In this document: positions 15,707 through 24,312 of the stretch, in pieces
Position numbering within the stretch: the first letter of the stretch is position 1
Layout: every line of letters begins with the position of its first letter
NCBI GenBank assembly: GCA_934757845.1
Contig: CAKVLQ010000002.1
Span: 1-64,000 of the forward strand
Origin: an uncultured Clostridia bacterium
GTDB taxonomy: Bacteria; Bacillota; Clostridia; Christensenellales; UBA1242
DNA: 64,000 nt
Direction: 5' to 3'
Program-made: the position numbers and the translations under genes
The notes under the pieces: model-generated
What the model was told of the DNA's origin: nothing
Databases searched by the model: none
What the model saw: the letters and a program-made list of their open reading frames with translations, nothing else

Positions 15707-16123
15707 ATGAATAGTTTAAGCATTAAAAAAGGCGATAGCGTTGTTGTTTTGGCTGGAAAAGACAAAGGCAAAACTGGAAACATTATGGCAGTTTCTCCTA
15801 AAACAAACCGTGTTATCGTTCAAAATGTAAACATTGTTAAAAGACATCAAAAAGCACGAAATGCTCAACAAAAAAGTGAAATCATTTCAAAAGAAGCACC
15901 TATTGATGCATCAAATGTTATGGTTGTTTGCAGTGCTTGCAATAAAGCAACAAGAATTGCAAAAAAAGAAGTTGACGGAAAACTTGTAAGAGTTTGCAAA
16001 AAATGTGGTGCAAGTTTAGATGTTGAAAACAAAAAAGCTGTTAAAAAAGCAACAAAATCTAAAGAAACAAAGACAGAAGAAAAACCAAAAACAAAAAAAT
16101 CTTCTGCAAAAAAGGGGGAATAA
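15707..16123 (+). CDS. rplX: 50S ribosomal protein L24 with a basic tail
   Basis: L24 starts large-subunit assembly. The 138-residue protein has an N-terminal KOW motif (KKGDSVVVLAGKDKGKTGNI, about residues 6-25), then a CSAC...CKKC zinc-ribbon-like pair (about 74-104) seen in many Gram-positive and thermophile L24s. It ends in a Lys/Thr/Glu-rich low-complexity tail (about 108-138) that makes it some 30 residues longer than usual. The tail is likely disordered and RNA-contacting. Confidence 0.95.
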   Translation: MNSLSIKKGDSVVVLAGKDKGKTGNIMAVSPKTNRVIVQNVNIVKRHQKARNAQQKSEIISKEAPIDASNVMVVCSACNKATRIAKKEVDGKLVRVCKKCGASLDVENKKAVKKATKSKETKTEEKPKTKKSSAKKGE

Positions 16124-16126
16124 TTT

Positions 16127-16666
16127 ATGAATAGACTACAAGAATATTATAAAAAAGAAGTTGTTCCAGCCCTAACAAAAGAACTTGGTTACAAAAATAT
16201 TAACGAAGTTCCTAAAATTGAAAAAATTGTTGTTAACACTTGCCTAGGCGATGTTAAAGATAATTCAAAAAGTTTTAATATGGCAGTTGACGAAATTGAA
16301 GCAATCACAGGTCAAAAACCAGTTGTTGTTAAAGCAAAAAAATCAATTGCAAACTTCAAACTTCGTGAAGGTATGAAACTTGGTGCAAAAGTTACACTTC
16401 GTGGTGAAAAAATGTATGAGTTCCTAGACAAACTTTTGTCTATAGCTCTTCCACGTGTTCGTGATTTTAAAGGCATAAGCGACAAAGCCTTCGATGGAAA
16501 AGGAAATTATAGTTTAGGAATTAAAGAACAATTAATTTTCCCTGAAATTCAATACGATAAAATCGAAAAAGTTAGAGGTTTCGACATTGTGGTTGTTACC
16601 ACAGCAAAATCTAATGACGAAGCAAAAGCATTACTTGCTAAAATTGGCTTCCCATTTAAGGCGTAA
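16127..16666 (+). CDS. rplE: 50S ribosomal protein L5
   Basis: L5 binds 5S rRNA and contacts the P-site tRNA and S13. The 179-residue protein is full length, with KIVVNTCLGD (about residues 31-40), TGQKPVVVKAKKSIANFKLR, RVRDFKGI and GNYSLGIKEQLIFPEI (about 124-139). The ribosome-binding site GGGGGAA overlaps the end of rplX. Confidence 0.97.
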   Translation: MNRLQEYYKKEVVPALTKELGYKNINEVPKIEKIVVNTCLGDVKDNSKSFNMAVDEIEAITGQKPVVVKAKKSIANFKLREGMKLGAKVTLRGEKMYEFLDKLLSIALPRVRDFKGISDKAFDGKGNYSLGIKEQLIFPEIQYDKIEKVRGFDIVVVTTAKSNDEAKALLAKIGFPFKA

Positions 16667-16676
16667 GGAGTAGAGT

Positions 16677-16862
16677 ATGGCAAAAACAAGTTTAAAAGTT
16701 AAACAATCAAGAAAACAAAAATTTTCAACTCGTGAATATACTCGTTGCACAATTTGTGGCCGACCTCATGCGGTTTTAAAGAAATATGGAATTTGCAGAG
16801 TATGTTTTAGAAAAATGGCAAACGAAGGTGAAATTCCTGGCGTTTCAAAATCAAGCTGGTAA
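16677..16862 (+). CDS. rpsN: 30S ribosomal protein S14, zinc type
   Basis: S14 sits in the 30S head. The 61-residue form with CTIC (about residue 24) and CRVC (about 40) is the short zinc-binding type, typical of Firmicutes and Actinobacteria, in the spc position between L5 and S8. The zinc-free paralogue used in zinc starvation is not in this window. Starts MAKTSLKVKQSRKQKF after an AAGGAG site. Confidence 0.97.
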   Translation: MAKTSLKVKQSRKQKFSTREYTRCTICGRPHAVLKKYGICRVCFRKMANEGEIPGVSKSSW

Positions 16863-16876
16863 AAGGAGAGAAAGAT

Positions 16877-17272
16877 ATGAAATTTGACCCAATCGCAGAT
16901 ATGCTTACAAGAATTCGTAACGCAATTACTGCTAAAAAAACAGATGTAATTATTCCTGCATCAAAAACAAAAATGTCTATCGCTAACATTTTACTAAGCG
17001 AAGGTTATGTTAGTGCCGTAGATGTTATTGAAAATGGAATTAAAAAAGATATTAAAATTACTTTAAAATATGGTCCTAATGGTGAAAAAGTTATTTCTGG
17101 AATAAAAAGAATTTCAAAACCAGGATTAAGAATATTTTCTAACGCAGAAGAACTTCCAAAAGTTATTAATGGGTTAGGTATTGCAATTATATCAACAAAC
17201 AAAGGAGTTATGACAGATAAACAAGCACGAAGCCTTAATATCGGTGGCGAAGTTCTTGCTTATGTGTGGTAA
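16877..17272 (+). CDS. rpsH: 30S ribosomal protein S8
   Basis: S8 is a primary 16S-binding protein and in E. coli represses the spc operon by binding its mRNA at L5. The 131-residue protein shows DPIADMLTRIRNA at the N-terminus and STNKGVMTDKQARSLNIGGE near the C-terminus, the rRNA-binding signature. AAGGAG precedes the ATG. Confidence 0.97.
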   Translation: MKFDPIADMLTRIRNAITAKKTDVIIPASKTKMSIANILLSEGYVSAVDVIENGIKKDIKITLKYGPNGEKVISGIKRISKPGLRIFSNAEELPKVINGLGIAIISTNKGVMTDKQARSLNIGGEVLAYVW

Positions 17273-17288
17273 TTAAAAGGAGAAAAGT

Positions 17289-17834
17289 ATGTCAAGAATT
17301 GGAAAAATGCCTGTTAAAATTTTAGATGGCGTTAAAGTTGAAGTTAATGGCGACAATGTTGTAACTGTTAGCGGTCCACTTGGAACTCTATCTCAAATTG
17401 TTGATAAAAATATTAATGTTAAAGTAGAAAATAATGAAGTAATTTTAACAAGAAATAGTGACGAAAACGAAGTTAAAGCAAAACACGGACTATATCGTGC
17501 TTTAATCCACAATATGGTTATTGGTGTTAAAGAAGGTTTCAAAAAAACTTTGGTTATTAACGGCGTTGGTTACAAAGCAGCAAAACAAGGCACAAAACTT
17601 GTTTTGAACATTGGTTTCTCTAACCCAACAGAAGTTGAAGAAATTAACGGCATTAAACTTAATGTTGTTGATAACAACAAAATTGAAGTTAGCGGAATTA
17701 ATAAAGAATTAGTTGGCCAAATGGCTTCTAAAATAAGAGATTTAAAACCTGTTGAGCCTTATCATGCTTATGGAATTAGATATGAAGATGAATATGTAGT
17801 TCGTAAAGAAGGTAAGAAGGCTGGTAAAAAATAA
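17289..17834 (+). CDS. rplF: 50S ribosomal protein L6
   Basis: L6 lies near the GTPase centre and the sarcin-ricin loop. The 181-residue protein has two repeated domains; the first starts MSRIGKMPVKI and the C-terminal signature PYHAYGIRYEDE (about residues 157-168) is present. The C-terminus is a short Lys/Gly run. AAGGAG precedes the ATG. Confidence 0.97.
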   Translation: MSRIGKMPVKILDGVKVEVNGDNVVTVSGPLGTLSQIVDKNINVKVENNEVILTRNSDENEVKAKHGLYRALIHNMVIGVKEGFKKTLVINGVGYKAAKQGTKLVLNIGFSNPTEVEEINGIKLNVVDNNKIEVSGINKELVGQMASKIRDLKPVEPYHAYGIRYEDEYVVRKEGKKAGKK

Positions 17835-17846
17835 GGAGCATAAGTT

Positions 17847-18215
17847 ATGATTAAAAAAATTGATAAAAATAGCATAAGAGTTAGTCGTCATAAAAAAATC
17901 AGACAAAACTTGGCTGGAACAACAGAACGTCCAAGACTATGCGTTTATAGAAGCACATCAAACATTTATGCTCAAATTATAGACGACACCAAAGGCGTAA
18001 CACTTGTTTCTGCATCTAGTTTGGAAAAAGCGTTGGCTTCTGAAATTAAAGGTAAAAGCAAAAGTGAAGTTGCAACATTTATTGGTGAAACTATTGCAAA
18101 AAGAGCAATTGAAGCAAACATCAAAACTGTTGTTTTCGACCGTGGTGGATACCTTTATATTGGCAGAGTTAAAGCATTGGCAGACGGTGCAAGAAATGCT
18201 GGGTTAGAGTTTTAG
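17847..18215 (+). CDS. rplR: 50S ribosomal protein L18
   Basis: L18 carries 5S rRNA into the 50S subunit with L5. The 122-residue protein has the basic N-terminus RVSRHKKIRQNLAGTTERPR (about residues 12-31) and the C-terminal VVFDRGGYLYIGRVKALADG block (about 94-113). AAGGAG precedes the ATG. Confidence 0.97.
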   Translation: MIKKIDKNSIRVSRHKKIRQNLAGTTERPRLCVYRSTSNIYAQIIDDTKGVTLVSASSLEKALASEIKGKSKSEVATFIGETIAKRAIEANIKTVVFDRGGYLYIGRVKALADGARNAGLEF

Positions 18216-18227
18216 GAGGATTAACAA

Positions 18228-18737
18228 ATGGCTAAAAGAGAAGAATTTAATAGAGTTAGAAAAGAAGACGAACTAGACCGAAGAATGATAAGTATCCGTC
18301 GTGTTGTTAAAGTTGTTAAAGGCGGAAGAACACTAAATTTTAGTGCTACTATGGTTGTTGGCGACAAAAAAGGACACGTTGGAATTGGTTCAGGTAAAGC
18401 TAGTGAAACTTCTGTTGCTGTTGAAAAAGCATTTCAATCAGCTAAAAAGAATATGAAATTTGTTAATGTTGTTGGCTTTACAATCCCACACGAAGTTAAA
18501 GGCAAATTTGGCACAAGTGAAGTTTTGCTTCAACCAGCAAAAGAAGGTACTGGTGTTATTGCATCAGGTGCTGTTCGTGCAGTTATTGACCTTGCTGGCA
18601 TTCAAGATATTGTTTCAAAATCTTATGGTGGACGAAACAAAATCAACACAGTTAAAGCAACACTAGATGGCTTAATGCAATTAAGAACAAGAGAACAAAT
18701 TGCTGCTCTTCGTGGCAAAAAACCAGAAGAAATATAG
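18228..18737 (+). CDS. rpsE: 30S ribosomal protein S5
   Basis: S5 is required for translational fidelity and sits at the mRNA entry tunnel with S3 and S4. The 169-residue protein has the RNA-binding block RVVKVVKGGRTLNFSATMVV (about residues 25-44) and GVIASGAVRAVIDLAGI (about 107-123). GGAGG precedes the ATG. Confidence 0.97.
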   Translation: MAKREEFNRVRKEDELDRRMISIRRVVKVVKGGRTLNFSATMVVGDKKGHVGIGSGKASETSVAVEKAFQSAKKNMKFVNVVGFTIPHEVKGKFGTSEVLLQPAKEGTGVIASGAVRAVIDLAGIQDIVSKSYGGRNKINTVKATLDGLMQLRTREQIAALRGKKPEEI

Positions 18738-18745
18738 GAGGAGTT

Positions 18746-18928
18746 ATGGAAGGAAAATTGAAAGTAACTTATATAAGAAGTTGCATTGGTTTTAACAAAA
18801 ATCAAGCAAAAGTTTTAGAAAGTTTAGGTTTAAAAAAACTAAATGATGAAAATATTTTACCTGATAACCCTGCTGTTAATGGTATGATTTTTAAAGTTAA
18901 ACATTTAGTTAAAGTAGAAAAAGTTTAA
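18746..18928 (+). CDS. rpmD: 50S ribosomal protein L30
   Basis: The short 60-residue bacterial L30, with KVTYIRSCIGFNKNQAKVLE (about residues 5-24) and the usual NPAVNGMIFKVKHLVKVE end. It lies between S5 and L15 as in most Firmicutes. GGAGG precedes the ATG. Confidence 0.95.
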   Translation: MEGKLKVTYIRSCIGFNKNQAKVLESLGLKKLNDENILPDNPAVNGMIFKVKHLVKVEKV

Positions 18929-18941
18929 GGAGAACAAAAAT

Positions 18942-19385
18942 ATGAGAATTAATGAATTATCTCCTGCTGAAAATTCTAAAAAAAGTCCAAAACGTCTAGG
19001 TCGTGGAATTGGCTCTGGCATTGGCAAAACAAGTGGAAAAGGACACAAAGGACAAAACGCTAGAAGTGGCGGTGGAGTTCGTCCTGGTTTTGAAGGCGGA
19101 CAAATGCCTTTAACTCGTCGTCTTCCTCAAAGAGGTTTTAACAACCTATTTAGAAAAGAATATTCAGTAGTTAATGTTGAAGATTTGAATGCACTAGAAG
19201 ATAATACAGTTGTTACAGAAGAAGTTTTAAAAGAAAAAGGCATTATTTCAAAACTATCAAATTATGGTTTGAAAGTTTTAGGTAATGGCGAAATAAATAA
19301 GGCTTTACAAGTTAAGGCTGCAAAATTTTCTAAGTCTGCTATTGAAAAAATTGAAAAAGCGGGCGGAAGTATTGAGGTGTTATAA
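18942..19385 (+). CDS. rplO: 50S ribosomal protein L15
   Basis: L15 is a late assembly protein. The 147-residue protein has the long basic N-terminal extension (KRLGRGIGSGIGKTSGKGHK, about residues 19-38), GFEGGQMPLTRRLPQRGF and a C-terminal domain ending SAIEKIEKAGGSIEVL. Its stop overlaps the secY start (TAATG), coupling the two. Confidence 0.97.
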   Translation: MRINELSPAENSKKSPKRLGRGIGSGIGKTSGKGHKGQNARSGGGVRPGFEGGQMPLTRRLPQRGFNNLFRKEYSVVNVEDLNALEDNTVVTEEVLKEKGIISKLSNYGLKVLGNGEINKALQVKAAKFSKSAIEKIEKAGGSIEVL

Positions 19386-20680
19386 TGTTCACAACATTAA
19401 AAAATGCTTTTAAAATAAAAGAAATAAGAAAAAAAATATTTATCACTCTTGGAATTTTGGCTTTATTCCGTCTTGGTTGTTGGCTTCCTATTCCAGGAAT
19501 TGATGCTGCTGCATTCAGCCAAAACATTAACAATCAAAGCTTTTTGAGTTTGTTAAGTGGCTTGGGTGGTGGCGCTTTGGCAAACGGAACATTTTTTGCT
19601 CTTGGTGTAACACCTTATATTAATGCGTCAATTATTTTGCAACTTTTGACATTTGCAATTCCAAAACTTCAACGACTTTCTCAAATGGGAGAAGAAGGAA
19701 GAAAGAAAATTGCAAAATACACAAAATATTGTGCATTATTCTTGGCTATTGCTCAAGCAGCAGGTATTTGTGCTGGTTTTTCAAGTAATATCAGTTTAAC
19801 TATGTTTGGAGTAACACTTCCAACTTGGCTTTCATGCGTATTTGTTGCCATTTGTTTGGTTGCAGGTGCAATGTTAACTTATTGGATTGGTGAAAAAATA
19901 ACCGAACTTGGCGTTGCCAATGGTTTGTCATTACTAATTTTTGTTGGTATTTTGTCAACTGCTGGAACTGCAATTTTGGCTTCATTTACAAATGTATTTA
20001 ACGGTGATTTAGAAAGTTTGTGGAACATTTTATTGTTCTTTGCTGCTGTAATTTTAATTTTTGGCTTAATCGTATTTATGGATTTGGCTGAAAGAAAAAT
20101 TCAAGTTCAATATGCAAAACAGATTAAAGGACGAAAAATGTATGGTGGACAAAGCAACTTTATTCCTATTAGACTTTTAGGAACTGGTGTTTTGCCAATC
20201 ATATTTGCAATGAGTTTTTTAAGTTTCCCACAACTAATTATGTCAATTTTCTGGCCAACAAGTGATGCTGCAACTTGGTATGCTATTCACATGGGGGCAG
20301 GTTCTTGGCCTTATACACTTGTTATGGGCTTGTTAATTTTATTCTTTGCATATTTCACTTCTCAAATGATGTTCAACCCAGAAGATGTTGCAAAACAAAT
20401 TCAAGGTAATGGTGGTTTTATTATTGGTATTCGTCCAGGAAAGCCAACCGCAGATTATTTGAAAAGAATTAACAACAGAATAACTTTATTTGGAGCAATA
20501 TTCCTTGCATTTATTGCGATTGTTCCAACCTTAATTTTCACCTTTGTTGCTGGAAATTCAGGTCTTGTTAGTGCATTTAGTGCAACAGGAATGTTAATCG
20601 TTGTTAGTGTTGCGCTTGAATTTAATAAACAACTTGAAGCACAAGTTTTAATGAAAAACTATAAAGGATTTTTAAAATAA
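19385..20680 (+). CDS. secY: preprotein translocase subunit SecY
   Basis: SecY is the channel of the Sec translocon, moving unfolded proteins across or into the membrane. The 431-residue protein has the ten hydrophobic segments expected. Signature blocks are LGVTPYINASIILQLL (about residues 77-92), the GQSNFIPIRLLGTGVLPIIF segment (about 257-276) and GFIIGIRPGKPTADYL (about 345-360), the cytoplasmic loop that contacts SecA and the ribosome. Its stop overlaps the adk start. Confidence 0.97.
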   Translation: MFTTLKNAFKIKEIRKKIFITLGILALFRLGCWLPIPGIDAAAFSQNINNQSFLSLLSGLGGGALANGTFFALGVTPYINASIILQLLTFAIPKLQRLSQMGEEGRKKIAKYTKYCALFLAIAQAAGICAGFSSNISLTMFGVTLPTWLSCVFVAICLVAGAMLTYWIGEKITELGVANGLSLLIFVGILSTAGTAILASFTNVFNGDLESLWNILLFFAAVILIFGLIVFMDLAERKIQVQYAKQIKGRKMYGGQSNFIPIRLLGTGVLPIIFAMSFLSFPQLIMSIFWPTSDAATWYAIHMGAGSWPYTLVMGLLILFFAYFTSQMMFNPEDVAKQIQGNGGFIIGIRPGKPTADYLKRINNRITLFGAIFLAFIAIVPTLIFTFVAGNSGLVSAFSATGMLIVVSVALEFNKQLEAQVLMKNYKGFLK

Positions 20681-21294
20681 TGAACTTTGTTTTAATTGGT
20701 GCACCTTTAAGCGGAAAAGGAACTATTGGTTCACTTTTAAGCACGCATTTTCAAATTCCCCATATTTCTATGGGGGATTTATTGCGTAATAGTGCAAAAG
20801 GCGACAATAAATATTCACAATATATTGCAAAACATATCGAAGAAGGCAAACTTATAAATGACGATTTGGTTAAGGTTATTCTTGCTGATAGATTATCTAA
20901 ACCCGATTGTCAAAACGGTTATGTGCTTGATGGATATCCAAGAACTATTGAGCAAGCCAATAAACTTGATGAAATTACAAAAGTTGAAAAGGCTGTTTAT
21001 GTAACTGTAAGTGCTGTAACTGTTATGGGGCGTTTAAATTCAAGATATGTTTGTCCTGTTTGTTACAAAACTTATAACACACAAGTTTATGACAAAAATT
21101 ATTGCGAAGATTGCAAAGAACATTTGATAAAACGAGAAGACGACAATGAAGAAACTTTGCTTAAACGAATAAAATTGTTTAACGAAACTTCATTTCCAAT
21201 TTTGGATAAATATTTAAAAGAAAACAAACTTGTTACGATTGCCAATGAAGGCAATTTAGACGATGTTTTTAGCGAATTGTTAGGAAAATTATAA
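20680..21294 (+). CDS. adk: adenylate kinase
   Basis: Adenylate kinase equilibrates ATP and AMP with two ADP. The 204-residue protein has a P-loop variant GAPLSGKGTIG (about residues 7-17), HISMGDLLR and GYVLDGYPRT (about 83-92). The LID domain carries CPVC...CEDC (about residues 126-149), the zinc-binding form common in Gram-positives. In the P-loop, L and S replace the more usual GA/GP residues, but the GKGT core is intact. It is slightly shorter than the usual 215 residues. It is translationally coupled to both secY and map, the standard spc order. Confidence 0.95.
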   Translation: MNFVLIGAPLSGKGTIGSLLSTHFQIPHISMGDLLRNSAKGDNKYSQYIAKHIEEGKLINDDLVKVILADRLSKPDCQNGYVLDGYPRTIEQANKLDEITKVEKAVYVTVSAVTVMGRLNSRYVCPVCYKTYNTQVYDKNYCEDCKEHLIKREDDNEETLLKRIKLFNETSFPILDKYLKENKLVTIANEGNLDDVFSELLGKL

Positions 21295-22040
21295 TGATTA
21301 CATTAAAAAATGATGAACAAATTCAAAAAATGTATATAGCAAACCAAATTGTTAAGCAAACATTAGATTTGGTTGAAAAGCATATAAAACCAGGTGTTAA
21401 CACAAAATTTTTAGATGAAATTGCCGAAGATTTTATAAGAAGTCAAAACGCAATTCCAAATTTCAAAAATTTTGAAGGTTATCCTGCATCAATCTGTGCA
21501 AGCGTGAATGATGTTGTAGTTCACGGTATTCCACGACATGATATAATTCTTAAAGAAGGCGACATAATTTCAATAGATTGTGGCGTTACTAAAAGTGGAT
21601 ATAACGGAGATGCTGCAAGAACTTTTCCTGTTGGGAAAATTTCAAAAGAAAAACAAAAACTAATTGATGTTACACGAGAATGCTTTTTTAAAGGCATTGA
21701 AAACATCAAGATTGGTGATAGGCTTGGCGATATTGGTTATGCTATCCAGCATCATGCCGAAAGCAACGGATTTTCGGTTGTTAGAGAAATGGTTGGACAC
21801 GGAATTGGAAGGCAAATGCACGAAGACCCCGAAGTTCCAAACTATGGCAAAAAAGGCACTGGAATTATTATTCAAGAAGGCTTAACAATAGCGATTGAAC
21901 CTATGATTAATATGGGCAAAAAAGATATATACATAGATTACGATGGCTGGACTTGTCGAACTGACGATGGAATGCCAAGTGCACACTATGAAAATACAAT
22001 TGCTTTTACAAAAGAAGGAATTAAAATTTTAAGTTTGTAG
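21294..22040 (+). CDS. map: methionine aminopeptidase, type I
   Basis: MetAP removes the initiator Met from nascent proteins after deformylation (Def is at 63.2 kb). The 248-residue protein shows the metal ligands in context: ISIDCGVTKSGYNGDAAR (two Asp, about residues 93-110), GHGIGRQMHEDP (His, about 169-180), TIAIEPMI (Glu) and AHYENTIAFT (Glu). It lacks an N-terminal zinc-finger extension. It is coupled to adk by a TAATG overlap. Confidence 0.96.
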   Translation: MITLKNDEQIQKMYIANQIVKQTLDLVEKHIKPGVNTKFLDEIAEDFIRSQNAIPNFKNFEGYPASICASVNDVVVHGIPRHDIILKEGDIISIDCGVTKSGYNGDAARTFPVGKISKEKQKLIDVTRECFFKGIENIKIGDRLGDIGYAIQHHAESNGFSVVREMVGHGIGRQMHEDPEVPNYGKKGTGIIIQEGLTIAIEPMINMGKKDIYIDYDGWTCRTDDGMPSAHYENTIAFTKEGIKILSL

Positions 22041-22046
22041 GAAATT

Positions 22047-22310
22047 ATGGATAATCTTATAGGAAACCTGTGTATTTCGTTAAATGGTCGAGATACAAAT
22101 AAAGTGTATTTAATATATGAGCATATCGGCAATAATTGCTTTCTTGTTGACGGTGATGCTAAAAAAATTATAAATCCCAAAAAGAAAAATATAAAACATA
22201 TTAAACTTTTGGGGCAAGAAAGCACAATAATTAAAGAAAAAATAGTGAAAAATCAAAAAGTTTTTGATTCTGAAATATATAGTTTTATAAAAAATTATAA
22301 AAATTGTTGA
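22047..22310 (+). CDS. KOW-domain RNA-binding protein
   Basis: The 87-residue protein resembles the small KOW/L14e-like proteins that Clostridia encode between map and infA. Pattern: an N-terminal beta strand, NGRDTNKVYLIYEH, a GDAKKIINPKKKNIKH basic segment (about residues 36-51) and a Lys-rich tail. A role in ribosome function is inferred from location and fold only. It sits 6 bases after map; GGAAATT is a weak ribosome-binding site. Confidence 0.7.
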   Translation: MDNLIGNLCISLNGRDTNKVYLIYEHIGNNCFLVDGDAKKIINPKKKNIKHIKLLGQESTIIKEKIVKNQKVFDSEIYSFIKNYKNC

Positions 22311-22335
22311 AATTTTTATTTTAGTATGATATAAT
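22307..22335 (+). promoter_or_regulatory. internal promoter ahead of infA
   Basis: TTGAAA (22307-22312), 17-bp spacer, TATAAT (22330-22335) with an upstream TG. It would give infA and the alpha-operon genes transcription independent of the S10 promoter. Confidence 0.75.
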
Positions 22336-22355
22336 AAAAAGGTTAGGGGGATTTT

Positions 22356-22589
22356 ATGCCAAAAGATGATGTAATTGAACTAGAAGGTGAAGTTATTGAT
22401 ATTTCAAGAGATAACATTCAAGTTAAACTTTCAAACGGACATATTATAACTGCATATTTGTCTGGAAAATTAAGAATTAATGCAATTAAAATCTTAATTG
22501 GCGATAAAGTTCGTTGTGAACTTTCTCCATACGATTTAACAAAGGGAAGAATCACTTGGAGAGGAAAAAAACCTATTAATAATCAATAA
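22356..22589 (+). CDS. infA: translation initiation factor IF-1
   Basis: IF-1 binds the 30S A site during initiation. The 77-residue OB-fold protein shows DVIELEGEVIDI and AYLSGKLRINAIKILIGDKV (about residues 32-51), then the SPYDLTKGRITWR end that marks bacterial IF-1. At 77 residues it has a few more C-terminal residues than usual. It has a GGGGG site and the internal promoter. Confidence 0.95.
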   Translation: MPKDDVIELEGEVIDISRDNIQVKLSNGHIITAYLSGKLRINAIKILIGDKVRCELSPYDLTKGRITWRGKKPINNQ

Positions 22590-22632
22590 ATAATTCTACT
22601 AAAAAGATAATCTTTTATAAAGGAGAAAAATT

Positions 22633-22746
22633 ATGAAAGTAAGACCATCAGTTAAACCTATTTGCGACAAATGCAAAGTTATAAGACGAGAAGGTAAAGT
22701 ATTAGTAATTTGCAAAGATAAAAAGCATAAACAAAGACAAGGTTAA
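22633..22746 (+). CDS. rpmJ: 50S ribosomal protein L36
   Basis: A 37-residue L36: MKVRPSVKPICDKCKVIRR at the start, then GKVLVICKDKKHKQRQG. The C-x2-C...C...H pattern is the zinc-binding form. It follows AAAGGAG and sits between infA and rpsM, the standard place. It is too short for a length-filtered gene search but unmistakable. Confidence 0.95.
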   Translation: MKVRPSVKPICDKCKVIRREGKVLVICKDKKHKQRQG

Positions 22747-22848
22747 TTTTAACTTGCCTTTTGTTTGTTTAAATTTGAAAACAATTTGTTTGCTTGCGGC
22801 TGAATAAAAGCAAACAGTGAAAATAAATAATTTTAATTGGAGGAAAAT
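22747..22848 (+). other. intergenic leader between rpmJ and rpsM
   Basis: About 100 bases holding GTTTGCTT (22787 on) facing AAGCAAAC (22808 on), a possible 8-bp hairpin just upstream of the S13 ribosome-binding site. In other bacteria S4 represses the alpha operon by binding the mRNA leader at S13. A similar role here is only a suggestion. Confidence 0.35.
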
Positions 22849-23220
22849 ATGGCTCGTATTGCTGGAATAGATTTGCCAAAAGAAAAAAGAATAGAAATTG
22901 GACTAACTTATATTTATGGTATTGGCAGAAATCAAGCAACTAAAATTTGTAAAGAAACAGGGGTTAACCCAGACATCAGAGTTAAAGATTTAAGCGAAGA
23001 AGACCAAGCAAAAATTCGTGCTTATATCGATAAAAACCTTGTTGTTGAAGGCGATTTAAGAAGAGATGTTGCTTTAAACATCAAACGACTTACAGAAATT
23101 GGTTGTTACAGAGGGGTTCGTCATAGAAAAGGTATCACTTTAAGAGGACAAAGAACTCACTCTAATGCAAGAACTGCTCGAGGAATGAGCAAGAAGAATG
23201 CAGGGAAAAACAAAAAGTAA
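22849..23220 (+). CDS. rpsM: 30S ribosomal protein S13
   Basis: S13 contacts the P-site tRNA and L5. I start at ATG 22849 (MARIAGIDLPKEKRIEIGLT); an in-frame TTG lies 12 bases upstream but overlaps the GGAGG site. The 123-residue product has YGIGRNQATKIC, RGVRHRKGITLRGQRTHSNA (about residues 90-109) and the Lys-rich end AGKNKK. Confidence 0.96.
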   Translation: MARIAGIDLPKEKRIEIGLTYIYGIGRNQATKICKETGVNPDIRVKDLSEEDQAKIRAYIDKNLVVEGDLRRDVALNIKRLTEIGCYRGVRHRKGITLRGQRTHSNARTARGMSKKNAGKNKK

Positions 23221-23239
23221 AATTTTAAGGAGATAAAAA

Positions 23240-23638
23240 ATGGCTAGTGTTAAAAACAATGCTAAATCTAAAAAAAGAAAATTAACTAAAGGTGTTACAA
23301 AAGGTTGTGCACACATTCAATCTTCAAACAATAACACTATAGTTACAATCACAGATGAACAAGGTAATGCAATTTCATGGTCAAGTGCTGGTGCTTTGGG
23401 CTTCAGAGGTTCAAGAAAAAACACACCATTCGCTGCTGGTCAAGCTGCTGAAACTGCTGCTAAACAAGCAAAAGAACTTGGAATTGAAAGTGTTGAAGTT
23501 TATGTTAAAGGTCCAGGTAACGGAAGAGAATCTGCTATTAGAGCACTTCAAACAGCTGAACTTAACATCACAAAAATTCAAGATGTTTCACCAATCGCAC
23601 ACAATGGTTGCAGACCACCAAAAAAGAGAAGAATTTAA
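23240..23638 (+). CDS. rpsK: 30S ribosomal protein S11
   Basis: S11 forms the platform of the 30S subunit with S7 and S18. The 132-residue protein has HIQSSNNNTIVTITD (about residues 29-43), GPGNGRESAIRALQ and the C-terminal signature PIAHNGCRPPKKRRI. AAGGAG precedes the ATG. Confidence 0.97.
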   Translation: MASVKNNAKSKKRKLTKGVTKGCAHIQSSNNNTIVTITDEQGNAISWSSAGALGFRGSRKNTPFAAGQAAETAAKQAKELGIESVEVYVKGPGNGRESAIRALQTAELNITKIQDVSPIAHNGCRPPKKRRI

Positions 23639-23656
23639 TAAAGGAGTAAAAAATAT

Positions 23657-24283
23657 ATGGCTAGATATACAGATGCCGATTGTCGTTTATGCAGAAGAGA
23701 AGGTTGCAAACTTTTCTTAAAAGGCGACAGATGCGTTTCAAAAAAATGCTCAATAGAACGACGACCAACTGTTCCCGGAGTTCATGGAAATAATCCAAGC
23801 AGAAGAAAACCAAGTGAATATCAAATGCAACTTCGTGAAAAACAAAAAGTTAAAAGAGCTTATGGCGTTTTAGAAAAACAATTCAGAAGATATTATGATG
23901 AAGCAGAAAGACAAAAAGGAATTACTGGTGAAAATATGTTATCACTTCTTGAAAGAAGACTTGATAATGTTGTTTACAGACTAGGATTTGCTGCTTCAAG
24001 AGATCAAGCAAGACAAATGGTTACACATTCATTGTTCACTTTAAACGGCAAAAAAGCAAACATTCCAAGTATGCAAGTTAAAGTTGGTGATGTTATTGCT
24101 GTTAAAGAAAACAAGAAAAATTCAGAACTATTTAAAGAACTTAAAGATGTTAAACTTGTAACACCAAAATGGCTTGAAACTGATCTTGAAAAACTTACAG
24201 GCAAAGTTGTTGCTCTTCCACAAAGAGATGATATTGATTTAACAATCAAAGAACACTTAATTATTGAATTATATTCTAAGTAA
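23657..24283 (+). CDS. rpsD: 30S ribosomal protein S4
   Basis: S4 nucleates 30S assembly. The 208-residue protein has a cysteine-rich N-terminal cluster (CRLC near residue 9, more Cys near 17, 26 and 31), the zinc-binding form. It also has the S4 RNA-binding domain from LERRLDNVVYRLGFA (about residues 96-110) to about 155. It starts after AAAGGAG. It is the alpha-operon position, just before rpoA. Confidence 0.97.
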   Translation: MARYTDADCRLCRREGCKLFLKGDRCVSKKCSIERRPTVPGVHGNNPSRRKPSEYQMQLREKQKVKRAYGVLEKQFRRYYDEAERQKGITGENMLSLLERRLDNVVYRLGFAASRDQARQMVTHSLFTLNGKKANIPSMQVKVGDVIAVKENKKNSELFKELKDVKLVTPKWLETDLEKLTGKVVALPQRDDIDLTIKEHLIIELYSK

Positions 24284-24312
24284 TTAACAATTTAAAGGAG
24301 TTTATATAATAT